From the IMG/VR virus record IMGVR_UViG_3300010397_000022, positions 1 through 44,431 of that record: 44,431 nucleotides of DNA. One strand, written 5' to 3'. Made by a program: the position numbers and the translations under genes. This stretch comes from a virus. The notes beneath the pieces are model-generated. The model did no database searches. It was not told where the DNA came from and worked only from the letters and a program-made list of their open reading frames with translations. Positions 1 through 8,233 of this stretch are shown here, in pieces. Numbering within the stretch: position 1 is the first letter of the stretch; each line of letters opens with the position of its first letter.

Positions 1-123
1 CAAGCCGGCTATAACAACTATCTGCAAAACGCCGGCTTCGCGCCAGCGATGCGCCAGCTTTCGCAGGGTGTGACCGGCCAAGGTGCCGCGTCGGGTCTGT
101 TGAGCAGCGGAGCGACGGCGAAG
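1..123. repeat. Left copy of the 123-bp terminal direct repeat (assembly overlap of a circular map)
   Basis: Bases 1-123 are identical to 44309-44431. The repeat lies in the middle of one reading frame (the gp7-like ejection protein), and that frame stays open when the two ends are joined. This is what a circularly permuted, headful-packaged genome looks like when an assembler closes it. A true terminal repeat cutting through a virion gene would be odd. Confidence 0.9.
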
Positions 124-522
124 GCTCTGCAATCGCGCGGAACGGAATTGAATTCCCAATTCTTCAACAATTACCTGCAACAGCTTTCCGGCCTCTCGGG
201 CCTCGGATTGCAGGCCGGCGGGCTCGTGGCGAACACGGGGCAGAAGAGCACCGGCACCAGCACGGGCGGCTCGCCGTCCACGCTCGGCAGCATCGCATCC
301 ACGGTCGGCGGCATCGCCTCGATTTTCTCGGATCGTCGCCTTAAGCGCGATATCGAGCGTGTTGGGGAATTCTCGGACGGCCTCGGGATTTATGCCTACC
401 GTCACGTCATGGGGATTAAGCGCGTGCTCGGCGTGATGGCGGACGAGGTGGCGAAGCTTCGGCCGTGGGCACTCGGCCCGACGCGCGCAGGCTACGCGAC
501 CGTGAACTATGGAGCCCTCTAA
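1..522 (+). CDS. gp7-like DNA ejection protein, C-terminal part, with S74-type intramolecular chaperone signature
   Basis: This is the 3' part of a 245-residue protein that begins at 44093 and crosses the window ends. In P22 the gene at this position encodes gp7, one of three proteins released into the cell envelope to guide DNA entry. The N-terminal two-thirds is rich in Gly, Ser, Ala and Gln. From about residue 182 the signature SDRRLKRDI appears, followed by GLGIYAYR, GVMADEV, a PWAL element and YATVNYGAL at the end. That is the order seen in the intramolecular chaperone / peptidase S74 domain, whose Ser-Lys pair self-cleaves in tailspikes. The stop overlaps the next start by one base (TAATG). 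The domain is unusually short here, so self-cleavage is inferred only from the motif. Confidence 0.85.
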   Translation, partial: QAGYNNYLQNAGFAPAMRQLSQGVTGQGAASGLLSSGATAKALQSRGTELNSQFFNNYLQQLSGLSGLGLQAGGLVANTGQKSTGTSTGGSPSTLGSIASTVGGIASIFSDRRLKRDIERVGEFSDGLGIYAYRHVMGIKRVLGVMADEVAKLRPWALGPTRAGYATVNYGAL

Positions 523-1979
523 TGGCGGACCTGAATAATATCCTGGCTGCGCTCAACAGCCCGAACGCGGGCCTGCCCGATGTTTCGCAGGGGCTCCCAT
601 CTTGGCTCACGGGGCAGCAGCCGCAGGTTGCGCCTCCGGGCGGAAATGTGGAGGTTCCCTCGTGGCTCGCCGCGCAGCCCGATCCGGCCGCAGCGCCCCC
701 GCCGAATTTCATGCAGCAAGCAGGAGTAACGCCCGATGTTCCGCAGCCGGTCCAGACGCCCGCAGCCCCTCCGCAAGTCGAGAGCGCTCGCCAGCCTCGG
801 GAACGGCGTTCGGTGTTGGATACCCTCGGCCGAATTTCGGACGTGCTCGCCAAGGTGGGCGGTGCGGAAGCCCTGTATCAGCCGACCTTGGATGCGCGCG
901 AGGACCGCACGATTGCACAAGGCGACCATGCGCGCGCCGTCGATCTCGACGCGCTCAAGAAAAAGCTCGTTGAACAGCAAATCGGCCAGAACACTACGGC
1001 GGACACAAATCTAGCCGATGATCGGCAGCGCGCAATTCTCGGGCAGGCCGTCAAAGGGCTCGCGGCGATCTCCGCGCGTTCGGGTCCGGCCGGCGTCGCT
1101 GCCGCTTGGCCTCAAATGGCGCAGATGCTCGGCCTCGACCAAGCGAAAACGCAGGAAATCGGGCAGGCGCTCGCAGCCGATCCCGAGGGCACGCTTACGG
1201 GGCTGGCGGCAGCGCTTGACCCAACGGCACGTTCCGGCTCGCAGGCGAAGGAATTGCAGGTTTACGGACTGCTCAAGCAGAACAATCCCGAGCTTGCCGA
1301 GAAATATCTTGCAGGGATCGCGAGCGGCAAGGGTGCGCAGGAAATGACGCCCTACCAGCAGGCGCAGGTAAATCTTGCCATGCGTCGGCAGGGCTTTAAC
1401 GAATATAAATTCCAGCATCCGCAGGTGAAGCCCGACGCAAAGGCGGCTGCGGCCGAGCAGGATCAAGTTGCCGCTGCGGAAGCTGCGGTGCCGATCATCA
1501 CGAGCCTGCGCGACGCTATCGAGCGGATGAAGAATTCCGGCTCCATGAATGCCCCTGGACAGTCGGCCGAGGGTCGCGTTGGTGCGTGGGCGATGCAGAA
1601 CGTCCCTGGCCTCGAACGCATCACGAACCCGGAAGGCTTTTCGGCTCGGCAGGATTTCAACCGGCTCACCACGCAAGGCATCGGCTCGTTGCTGCCGCTG
1701 CTCGGCGGGATCAAGCTTGGTGGCAAGAATATCGACGCCGCGAAAGAGCTTGATACGTGGAAAAATGCCATCACCAGCGCGACGGACTATAATTCGGCGA
1801 TGCGTGCCCTCAAGGGCTTTGAAGATCGTATCGAGCAATTGACGAGCGGCCCGGCCGCACGGGCTCCTGCTGCATCCAGCGGTGGCGGTCGTCGCATTCT
1901 TCCTCGTGCGGCTCCGCGCCGCGCTGCTCCTGCCGCTGCGTCAAGCGACGGGTGGGGCAAGGCTTCGGTGGTGAAATAA
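522..1979 (+). CDS. gp20-like DNA ejection (pilot) protein candidate
   Basis: The 485-residue protein sits between the gp7-like and gp16-like genes, exactly where P22 has gp20 (471 residues). No catalytic motif is visible. Residues 1-75 are rich in Pro, Gln and Ala and contain repeats of the type PSWL. The rest is mainly predicted helix, with long runs of Ala, Glu, Gln and Lys. The C-terminus is low-complexity Ala, Pro, Arg and Ser. The start at 522 was chosen because ATG overlaps the upstream stop by one base and the previous in-frame ATG lies inside the upstream gene. The role in DNA delivery is inferred from position, length and composition; sequence similarity to gp20 cannot be claimed by eye. 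Confidence 0.7.
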   Translation: MADLNNILAALNSPNAGLPDVSQGLPSWLTGQQPQVAPPGGNVEVPSWLAAQPDPAAAPPPNFMQQAGVTPDVPQPVQTPAAPPQVESARQPRERRSVLDTLGRISDVLAKVGGAEALYQPTLDAREDRTIAQGDHARAVDLDALKKKLVEQQIGQNTTADTNLADDRQRAILGQAVKGLAAISARSGPAGVAAAWPQMAQMLGLDQAKTQEIGQALAADPEGTLTGLAAALDPTARSGSQAKELQVYGLLKQNNPELAEKYLAGIASGKGAQEMTPYQQAQVNLAMRRQGFNEYKFQHPQVKPDAKAAAAEQDQVAAAEAAVPIITSLRDAIERMKNSGSMNAPGQSAEGRVGAWAMQNVPGLERITNPEGFSARQDFNRLTTQGIGSLLPLLGGIKLGGKNIDAAKELDTWKNAITSATDYNSAMRALKGFEDRIEQLTSGPAARAPAASSGGGRRILPRAAPRRAAPAAASSDGWGKASVVK

Positions 1980-4870
1980 TGGCGACGTATTCGATCAAGG
2001 CCCCTAACGGGAAAACCTACCGTATCGACGGGCCGGATGGCGCGGACGATGCCGCCGTGCGTGCGCAGGTGCTCAAGCAGTATCCCGACGCAGGCCGGCC
2101 CGCCACCTCTGCGGCCCCGAAATCCGCGCTTCCCACGCGCACCGCAGCGCCGCAGCCAGCCACCATCCCCGAGAAGTGGAAGCGCATTCCCAAGGCGAAA
2201 GCAGCCGAAATTCTCACGAACGCTCAAGCGGCGATCATGAAGAACCTCGGACCTAACGCTACGGAAGATCAGAAGTCGCGTGCCCTATCCCGCTTCAACG
2301 CCGATCCCCGGATGGCCGCAATTCGCCAGATTGCCGGCATGGCTCCGCTCACCACGCGCCGGGATGAAATTCGCCGCGTCGCACGGGAGACGGTGGCGCA
2401 GGAGCGTTCGAGCGGCGTCCCGGACAGCCTGATTGCGTTCAAGGGCGGCGTGACGCGCGGGCTTTTCGGCATTCCCGAACGGCTCGCCGCTGCTGGCCTC
2501 AAACTCACCGGAAATGCCGGCGATCTCTCCTATGATGAAACGCTCGACGCGGTGCGCGCCCGGACGGATGCGGAGCTTGAGCTTTCGACGGGCGGCAATA
2601 TCGCCGGGCAGATTGTCGGCGGCGTCGCGGGCGGTCGTGGTGCCGGGCAGCTTCTCGGCGCTGGTGCCAGCCGCTTGCAGGCCGCAGCCGCTCCGCTGGC
2701 GCAGCGCGCCGGAAATGTCTTGCAATCGCTCATGACACTGCAAAAGGGGAAAAAGGTCGCGAACGCCGGCCGGATTGCCCTGGCTGGTGGAGCCGGCGGT
2801 GCGGCGCAGGCAGCAGGTGAAGGTTCGGACGTGACGCGCGGTGCAGTTTACGGCGCGGGTGGTGCGTCGGTGCTACATGGTGGCGGGAAGGCCATCGGCT
2901 TCATCGGTCGCCCCGTCGCGGATTTTCTCGGCCTTTCGTCTGCGAAATCCATCCTGCGGCGTTACACGAACACGACTGCCGAGGATTTGTCCAAGGCGGC
3001 GGACGAATATCGCGCGCGCACGGGCAGCGAACCGACCGTGTTCGAGCTTCTGCCGCTGGAAGATCGCGAGGCGATGAAAAAAGCGATTTCGCTCATGCCC
3101 GCGAAATCCCGCGAAAAGCTCTCGGGGCTGGTGCGAGAGCGTGGCGCGAATATCGGGCCGGAAATGGCGGCACAGACCGGGCGCATTATCGCTCCCGCGC
3201 AGGCTCGCCGCGTGCGTGGAATTGCCGATGACCTTGCACGGGCACGAGAGCCGGGGGTGCCGGCCGCTGCGCCGACGCCCGAGGAAGCCGCTCTTGCTGC
3301 CCGTGCATCCCGTTCGCCGGTCGATTTGGAGAATGTGCGTGCGACCGAGGCCCGCTCGATCATGGCTCCGCATGACAATACGGTGGTTGCGGCCGATTTC
3401 TCCGATCTCATTCCTACGCAGATGGTTCCCGGCCGGCGGTCGGGCAGTGTCGCCGAGGAAGCGGTTGACCCCGAGGTTGCTGCTGTTCTTCGCTCCGTTG
3501 CCGGCACGCGCCGCCTCGGGACGGATATCACCGTGCGCGATATCACGGACATGGTTTCCGATCTCCGGGATGACGTGACGCGCGGCGGTGCCGAGGGGCG
3601 CATTGCGCAGCGGGCAATTGACCATTTGCAAGATCAGCTTCCGGCCGAGGCACGCGCCGCCGCTGATCAGATGACAGAAGCTTTTGCGGGTCGCTCGCGC
3701 ATGATGGAGGGTATGGCCGAAGGCGGGCGCACGCGCTTGCGTGAGGACGTGCCTGTAGGGGATCGTGCAGCAGCGCGGGGCGTGCGGCAGGCATATGACA
3801 CTCCCGAGGGGGCGAGTGGACGTGCTCTAGGCCAAGCTGCACGCCTCGAACGCGATCTTGTTCAAGCACCGAGCACCACTCTGCGCGCCGTGGACGAGAT
3901 CGCCTCGAACCCTGGCAAGCAGGCGGCGATTTCCGCAAATCTCGGCGCGGACGAGGGCGCTCGCATTGCCGACGCCGCTCGGGCGCAGGGAGAAAGCGCA
4001 CGAAATCTTGCCGGGCTGACAAAGGACGTGCCGGTGAACGCCGAGGCCGAGCTTGGTCTTTCGGATATTGCCCGTTCGCTGATTTCCATGACGCCGGGGG
4101 CTCTGCCCGCGACGCGGCTTTGGTCGCTCGGCCGGCTTTCCCGGATCATGACGCACCTCCCCGCCAAGCAGTCGGACGAAATCGTGTCGGGCCTTTTCTC
4201 GCAAAATCCGGGAGAAATCGCAAAGGCGATGAAATTCCTGAATAACGAGGGCGACGGCGGTCGGCAGATGCTCCGGGAATTGGGTGTTGCGTTGCAGGCT
4301 GGCAAGCTCGCAGGGCAGGCCGGGCAGACGGCGGGCGATCCCGACAATTCGACGCAGCCGCTTCCCGCCGATCAAATGCCCGGTGGCCTCACGATCCCCG
4401 ATGCAAACGCCGATACGGGAATTCCCGCAACGGACGACCAAGGCCCGCTGGCCGAGGGAGACAGCCCGTATGCGGCGGATTTGCAGCATATTTACGACAA
4501 CGAGGACCCGGATTTGCTGGACCTCGTGGAGCGTGTGCAGGGGCAGGAAAGCGGCGGCGATCAGTCGGCCGTGTCGTCGGCTGGTGCCGTGGGCGTTATG
4601 CAGGTGATGCCAGACACGGCACCCGAGGCTGCGGCGATGGCCGGCTTGCCCTGGGACGAGGAAGCTTATCATAACGATGCAGCCTATAATAAGCTGCTCG
4701 GGATCGCTTATCTGTCCAGCCTGCTCGAAAAATATGACGGCGACGTGGAAAAAGCGCTTGCCGCCTATAATGCCGGGCAGGGTCGCGTGGACAACGCACT
4801 ATCGCAGGGCGGCGACTGGATCGGCGCTCTTCCCGCAGAAACACAAAATTACGTGGCGAAAATCGGATGA
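1979..4870 (+). CDS. gp16-like ejection protein with C-terminal lytic transglycosylase domain
   Basis: A 963-residue internal virion protein. Residues 2-42 (YSIKAPNGKTYRI then a GPDGADDAAVRAQ stretch) form a short N-terminal domain that I recognise from ejection proteins of other podophages. The middle is long and Ala/Arg-rich, with an apolar Gly/Ala segment around residues 205-310. The C-terminus from about residue 850 is an SLT goose-type fold: catalytic Glu at residue 857 in QESGG, then GVMQVMPDT near 875 and AAYNAGQGRV near 928. The domain would open peptidoglycan locally during DNA entry. P22 gp16 has 609 residues, so this one is much longer. It starts on an ATG overlapping the previous stop (TAATG) and ends overlapping the next gene (ATGA). 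Confidence 0.85.
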   Translation: MATYSIKAPNGKTYRIDGPDGADDAAVRAQVLKQYPDAGRPATSAAPKSALPTRTAAPQPATIPEKWKRIPKAKAAEILTNAQAAIMKNLGPNATEDQKSRALSRFNADPRMAAIRQIAGMAPLTTRRDEIRRVARETVAQERSSGVPDSLIAFKGGVTRGLFGIPERLAAAGLKLTGNAGDLSYDETLDAVRARTDAELELSTGGNIAGQIVGGVAGGRGAGQLLGAGASRLQAAAAPLAQRAGNVLQSLMTLQKGKKVANAGRIALAGGAGGAAQAAGEGSDVTRGAVYGAGGASVLHGGGKAIGFIGRPVADFLGLSSAKSILRRYTNTTAEDLSKAADEYRARTGSEPTVFELLPLEDREAMKKAISLMPAKSREKLSGLVRERGANIGPEMAAQTGRIIAPAQARRVRGIADDLARAREPGVPAAAPTPEEAALAARASRSPVDLENVRATEARSIMAPHDNTVVAADFSDLIPTQMVPGRRSGSVAEEAVDPEVAAVLRSVAGTRRLGTDITVRDITDMVSDLRDDVTRGGAEGRIAQRAIDHLQDQLPAEARAAADQMTEAFAGRSRMMEGMAEGGRTRLREDVPVGDRAAARGVRQAYDTPEGASGRALGQAARLERDLVQAPSTTLRAVDEIASNPGKQAAISANLGADEGARIADAARAQGESARNLAGLTKDVPVNAEAELGLSDIARSLISMTPGALPATRLWSLGRLSRIMTHLPAKQSDEIVSGLFSQNPGEIAKAMKFLNNEGDGGRQMLRELGVALQAGKLAGQAGQTAGDPDNSTQPLPADQMPGGLTIPDANADTGIPATDDQGPLAEGDSPYAADLQHIYDNEDPDLLDLVERVQGQESGGDQSAVSSAGAVGVMQVMPDTAPEAAAMAGLPWDEEAYHNDAAYNKLLGIAYLSSLLEKYDGDVEKALAAYNAGQGRVDNALSQGGDWIGALPAETQNYVAKIG

Positions 4871-5352
4871 CCATTGATTTCCTAGGCGTTGCACCGTTTG
4901 CTGCTTTGTCCGCTGCCGCTGCGTGGCTCGGGCAACTTTGGCTCTATCGTGAGCGTCGCGCGGACAAGCGGGAAGAAACGCACGAGCGGTTGGAAATCCA
5001 CCGTGACGAGCTTGCTTTTGAGCTTCTGAAAAACGCGCGGCAGGAAATGGCGAGCGCTCGCGTGGAGGTGGAGGACCTTCGCGACGAGGTGCGCAAGCTG
5101 CGTGCGATGGAGCAGCATTTCTATCATTTCCAGCAGGCTCTTGACCATCTCGAAGCGCTGCTATTCCCCAAGGACAGCGCCGAACGTGACGCCGCCGAGC
5201 GGGCCGCGCGCGCTTTTCTCAACCGCATGAAGCGCCTTAACGACGCAAAGGGCACCATCGCAAACGAGGTGCAGCGCAATTTGGCGAAAACGCAAATGGA
5301 CGGCCGAAAGCTGGATGATATCGAAAAGGGCATGGACGATGCTAACGGATAA
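4867..5352 (+). CDS. Membrane-anchored coiled-coil protein between ejection and lysis genes
   Basis: A 161-residue protein of unknown family. Residues 5-26 form one hydrophobic segment (FLGVAPFAALSAAAAWLGQL). The rest is highly charged helix, dense in Arg, Glu, Asp and Lys with heptad-like leucines, which suggests a coiled coil. It overlaps the upstream ejection gene by 4 bases (ATGA) and the endolysin by 14. It could be a virion-associated protein or a lysis regulator; the sequence does not decide. Confidence 0.75.
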   Translation: MTIDFLGVAPFAALSAAAAWLGQLWLYRERRADKREETHERLEIHRDELAFELLKNARQEMASARVEVEDLRDEVRKLRAMEQHFYHFQQALDHLEALLFPKDSAERDAAERAARAFLNRMKRLNDAKGTIANEVQRNLAKTQMDGRKLDDIEKGMDDANG

Positions 5353-5977
5353 GGAAATTTTCGACGCGATCCGGGAACGGGTCGGGCCGCTCAATCAGGC
5401 GCAGGTGGACGCGATCAATTCCGTCCTGAAATCCGCGCCGCTCTCGCCCACGGCACCGCCGGCTGCGCTTGCATGGGGCAACCGGGTTTCGGCCGCTTTC
5501 CGTGCCCGTGTGCGCGGCGTGGCGGCGAATATCGGCGTCGATCCCTCGGACCTCATGGCGTGCATCGCATGGGAGAGCGGCCGAAGCTTCTCGCCCTCGG
5601 TGAAAAATGCCGCCGGCTCTGGCGCGGTTGGCCTCATTCAGTTCATGCCGACGACCGCGACGGGCCTCGGAACGTCCACGGCGGCGCTCGCTGCCATGAC
5701 GGCCGAAACGCAACTGGATTGGGTGGAAAAATACTTCAAGCCCTATAAGGGGAAGCTCCACAATCTCGCCGATCTCTATATGGCGATCCTCTGGCCCAAA
5801 GCCGTAGGACAGCCGATGGAGTATGTGCTATGGGACAAGGACAGCCGCCCGACGACCTATCGGCAGAACGCCGGCCTGGATATCGACAAGGACGGTGAAA
5901 TCACCAAGGCCGAATGCTCGGCCAAGCTTTACACCATGAAGGCGGAAGGCCAGCGCCCGGAGAATATTGCAGCATGA
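5339..5977 (+). CDS. Endolysin with lytic transglycosylase-like domain
   Basis: A 212-residue muralytic enzyme. The SLT-type core runs from about residue 65 to 150: the putative catalytic Glu is residue 79 in AWESGRSF, followed by AVGLIQFMPTTATGLG around residues 95-110. The C-terminal part holds an EF-hand-like loop (DIDKDGEITKAE). There is no signal peptide or membrane anchor, so release should depend on the holin encoded next. The start at 5339 is preferred because it gives the start of the conserved helix LTDKEIFDAIR. The stop overlaps the holin start by 4 bases. Confidence 0.85.
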   Translation: MLTDKEIFDAIRERVGPLNQAQVDAINSVLKSAPLSPTAPPAALAWGNRVSAAFRARVRGVAANIGVDPSDLMACIAWESGRSFSPSVKNAAGSGAVGLIQFMPTTATGLGTSTAALAAMTAETQLDWVEKYFKPYKGKLHNLADLYMAILWPKAVGQPMEYVLWDKDSRPTTYRQNAGLDIDKDGEITKAECSAKLYTMKAEGQRPENIAA

Positions 5978-6261
5978 ATTTCTGGCAGTTCCTTGACAAG
6001 CAGCTTTCCCGAATCTCTCCGTCCGGCGTTGCCGGTGCGGGGATTTTCCTGCTGACTTATTGGGTGCTGGATATGCTGGCGAAGGATCGCACGCTTGCGG
6101 ACAACGATCTTTTCAAGACGCTCTCGCAGGCAATCATCGTGCAGGGCCTTATCGGGCTGGCGATGGCGGCGTGGTTCACGAAGAATTCCGCGCCTTCCCG
6201 GACGGAAATCACGAACACACCGGAAAATCCCGTCCCGACCGAAAGTCAGGAGAATAAATAA
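5974..6261 (+). CDS. Holin, two transmembrane segments
   Basis: A 95-residue membrane protein with two hydrophobic stretches, about residues 18-36 (GVAGAGIFLLTYWVLDML) and 51-67 (QAIIVQGLIGLAMAAWF), and a hydrophilic tail rich in Thr, Glu, Asn and Pro. Size, topology and position between endolysin and Rz are those of a holin. ATGA overlaps couple it to the endolysin upstream, and its stop is immediately followed by the Rz start (TAATG). Confidence 0.8.
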   Translation: MNFWQFLDKQLSRISPSGVAGAGIFLLTYWVLDMLAKDRTLADNDLFKTLSQAIIVQGLIGLAMAAWFTKNSAPSRTEITNTPENPVPTESQENK

Positions 6262-6602
6262 TGCCGCCGTTCCTCGTGAAATACTGGCCCGCTATCGCTG
6301 GTGCCGTCCTCGTCGCCGTGGTGCTCTCCCTCGCATATTGTCAGGGCAAGCAGTCCGGCAAATCGAGTGAGATCGTCAAGCAGCAGGGCCGCGAGATCGA
6401 GACGCAACAGGACCTCGGCCGGGCGAACAGCAACGCGGCCGAGGATCGAGTAAACGACGCGGTGAAAGCCGCCAATGAGCGGAAGGAATTGGACGATGCA
6501 ATCCAGAATTCGGGCGATCCTGCTCGCCAGCGCGCTTTGCGTGGTTGTGTCATCCTGCGCCAGCAGGGTAGAGACACAGCGAACATTCCCGGATGCCGCT
6601 GA
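6261..6602 (+). CDS. Rz: Rz-like inner-membrane spanin (i-spanin)
   Basis: A 113-residue protein with a single N-terminal transmembrane segment (about residues 9-27) followed by a charged, Gln/Glu/Lys-rich helical periplasmic domain. It ends with LRGCVILRQQGRDT and a terminal GCR, a C-terminal pattern common in phage Rz proteins. Rz pairs with the lipoprotein Rz1 to fuse inner and outer membranes at the last step of lysis. The Rz1 frame starts inside this gene, the nested arrangement typical of lambdoid spanins. Confidence 0.85.
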   Translation: MPPFLVKYWPAIAGAVLVAVVLSLAYCQGKQSGKSSEIVKQQGREIETQQDLGRANSNAAEDRVNDAVKAANERKELDDAIQNSGDPARQRALRGCVILRQQGRDTANIPGCR

Positions 6603-6795
6603 TCTCCAATATCAGCCCGAGCCCGCCTATCCCCTCGCCGCGCTCGATCCTAGCGATGCCGGCAAAGCGGCCGAGGACGCATGGCGCGACGAGGTGCTGA
6701 TTTGGGGCCGCACCGGCTGGCGGCAGAATGCCCGCGTCTGCAAATGGGCGGTCGATCTCGGGCTTAAGGTTCCGGCCGGCTACTGCGGCCCTTGA
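6496..6795 (+). CDS. Rz1: Rz1-like outer-membrane lipoprotein spanin (o-spanin)
   Basis: A 99-residue protein in the +1 frame relative to Rz, overlapping its last 107 bases. The start at 6496 gives a signal peptide MQSRIRAILLASAL followed by a lipobox ending VSSC at Cys21, the lipidation site. The earlier ATG at 6475 would only add charged residues before the signal peptide. The mature part contains Pro and aromatic residues but is longer than the classic Rz1. Its last 16 bases overlap, tail to tail, the last gene of the leftward unit. Confidence 0.85.
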   Translation: MQSRIRAILLASALCVVVSSCASRVETQRTFPDAADLQYQPEPAYPLAALDPSDAGKAAEDAWRDEVLIWGRTGWRQNARVCKWAVDLGLKVPAGYCGP

Positions 6796-6893
6796 TTTTT
6801 CTTATCCTCGGCATTGCCAGCCGCGAACATGGACGCAAGCGCCATGCCGAGGACGATCCCGATCATAAGACCGATGATAATTCCGATAATCAT
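6780..6893 (-). CDS. 37-residue single-span membrane peptide at the end of the replication unit
   Basis: Starts at ATG 6893, which overlaps the stop of the RuvC-like gene (ATGA), with GGAGG nine bases ahead. Residues 1-25 are almost entirely Ile, Leu, Met, Gly, Val and Ala (MIIGIIIGLMIGIVLGMALA...), followed by a short hydrophilic tail (NAEDKKNQGPQ). Glycine spacing in the helix suggests helix packing. Its 3' end overlaps the Rz1 gene on the other strand. Function unknown; it could be a small holin- or antiholin-like peptide or a membrane-targeting peptide. Confidence 0.7.
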   Translation of the reverse strand: MIIGIIIGLMIGIVLGMALASMFAAGNAEDKKNQGPQ

Positions 6894-7360
6894 AGAAATT
6901 TCCTCCCATAGTGCGCGATCAAGGTCGCCTCGGCCCTACCGTCATCCTTTACCCTCGTAAGCTGGTGCGCGCTCTTTGGGTAGAGGACACGGCATTTTTC
7001 CCGGCTGGCCCCCTTGCTGCTGTTGAGCAGGCCGAGCTTGGCTTTCCACACAGCCGGCGTGACGAAGTGGACCGGGACGCGGCATCGAGCGGCTAGGCCA
7101 TGTGCGAAGCCAAGCGTGCGGCCGAAAGTGAACATGCTCGTCACACCCTGGCCCGGCCGGGCGGCGATATCTTCGATCACGATCATCTGCGGGCCGTGGA
7201 AATCCAGCGCCGGCCACCACGTCGCTTCCCAATCGGCCCACGCCGGCTTGTCCTTCCCCTTGATCTCGACGCGCGGCACGTCCAGCAAGAAAACCTCGCC
7301 CGTTTCATAGGTGATCGAGAGCGCGCCTGTCTTGCCGGGATCGATTCCCGCGATGATCAC
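6890..7360 (-). CDS. RuvC-like Holliday-junction resolvase
   Basis: A 156-residue nuclease of the RNase H-like RuvC fold. Acidic motifs in order: first strand IAGIDPGKTGAL with the first Asp, VIEDIAARPGQG with the second acidic residue, and KDDGRAEATLIAHY near the C-terminus with the last Asp/Glu set. A central FTPAVWK-type element (here VTPAVWKAKLGL) is also typical. Such enzymes resolve branched DNA before packaging. The GTG start at 7360 is chosen because GTGA overlaps the upstream stop and the protein then begins right at the conserved first strand. Confidence 0.85.
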   Translation of the reverse strand: MIIAGIDPGKTGALSITYETGEVFLLDVPRVEIKGKDKPAWADWEATWWPALDFHGPQMIVIEDIAARPGQGVTSMFTFGRTLGFAHGLAARCRVPVHFVTPAVWKAKLGLLNSSKGASREKCRVLYPKSAHQLTRVKDDGRAEATLIAHYGRKFL

Positions 7361-7740
7361 GATTTGTAGCCCGGCAGGAAGCGGACGCCGACTGTATCGA
7401 CCTTCGCCGGTCGCCACACGGTCCCGCAGCCTTGGCAGGCGTGCGTGTGATGGGGCTTGTCCGCATATTCCCCCTCGTCAATATGTCGCTCGCCGCAGAC
7501 AGGGCAGTTGAGCAGCATCGGGATCGGCGGGCCAGCCGGCACGGGGACTTGCTCGGGATAATCCTGCAAGCCGAGCCGTTCGTTCAACTCCATCTTCGCG
7601 ATATTCTCGCATCCTTTGGGGACGTAAATTATGCGAAAGTCGTCGGTAGAAACTGTGATGACGCGAAAAAGATTATCGTCTTTCGCAATAAGCTCGTCCA
7701 ATTTTGGGAGCAAATTTTTAACGTCAAAATGGGCAATCAT
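7357..7740 (-). CDS. Small zinc-ribbon-like protein
   Basis: A 127-residue protein. The N-terminal half is mixed alpha/beta with no known motif. Residues 79-105 carry CPVCGERH, a HHTH segment and ACQGCGTVW, giving two CxxC pairs that could bind one zinc ion. It sits between the HNH and RuvC-like genes, with coupled starts on both sides, so a nucleic-acid-binding role is plausible but not proven. Confidence 0.75.
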   Translation of the reverse strand: MIAHFDVKNLLPKLDELIAKDDNLFRVITVSTDDFRIIYVPKGCENIAKMELNERLGLQDYPEQVPVPAGPPIPMLLNCPVCGERHIDEGEYADKPHHTHACQGCGTVWRPAKVDTVGVRFLPGYKS

Positions 7741-8233
7741 CGGAAATTTCCTTCTCCGGCATAAAGGGCTTGAGCCACGCGGGCGGATCGTAAAACGGCA
7801 TATCGGGAATTTCCCGTGGAACCTCTCGATATTCTTCTAGTCCGACCTCGATAAAAATCCAATAGCGCTTGGTCGCCATATCTTGATCGCAGCGTCCCGG
7901 ATTGGTGCGGATCATCTCGTTATTCTGTGCGACGGTCATCCCGGCGAGGTGTTCGACGCATAGCGTGTGCGGGCCGCAGGGGCAGCAATGACCAACCGGC
8001 AAACCGCTGATATCGAGCCCGTGGATATTGTGCGCTGCCCATCGGTGCGCGAACCATCGCTTGCGGTCCCAAAACGTCCCGTAGCGCGCGTTCTTGCCAT
8101 GGCCGGACGTGGTGCCACCGATCCACATTACGCAGCCCGTGTAGGGGTCGAACGCGCATTTCTCGGCGAAACGCTGCAAAGCGGTTTTTCCTTTCCGGTT
8201 CGCCGCGTAATTGTTCCCCGGCCGCGCAGCCAT
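7724..8233 (-). CDS. HNH-type endonuclease-like protein with an SSB-like C-terminal tip
   Basis: A 169-residue protein. The core WFAHRWAAHN (residues 60-69), VGHCCPCG (80-87), CVEHLAGMT (92-100) and an Asn pair near residue 104 follow the pattern of phage HNH proteins in which His and Cys residues form the beta-beta-alpha metal site. Homologues are often free-standing homing-type nucleases, but this one is embedded in the replication unit with TAATG and overlapping junctions. The last residues, EISDDCPF, resemble the acidic Pro-Phe tip of bacterial SSB. Confidence 0.75.
   Translation of the reverse strand: MAARPGNNYAANRKGKTALQRFAEKCAFDPYTGCVMWIGGTTSGHGKNARYGTFWDRKRWFAHRWAAHNIHGLDISGLPVGHCCPCGPHTLCVEHLAGMTVAQNNEMIRTNPGRCDQDMATKRYWIFIEVGLEEYREVPREIPDMPFYDPPAWLKPFMPEKEISDDCPF

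Noticed and set aside
1-123. The 123-bp end repeat as a genuine direct terminal repeat of the virion DNA
   Set aside because: It cuts through a virion gene that is intact only when the ends are joined, and the terminase and portal are of the P22 headful type. An assembly overlap is simpler.
7724-8233. HNH gene as a recently inserted homing endonuclease
   Set aside because: It is joined to both neighbours by overlaps and does not interrupt any gene, so it looks like a resident member of the unit.
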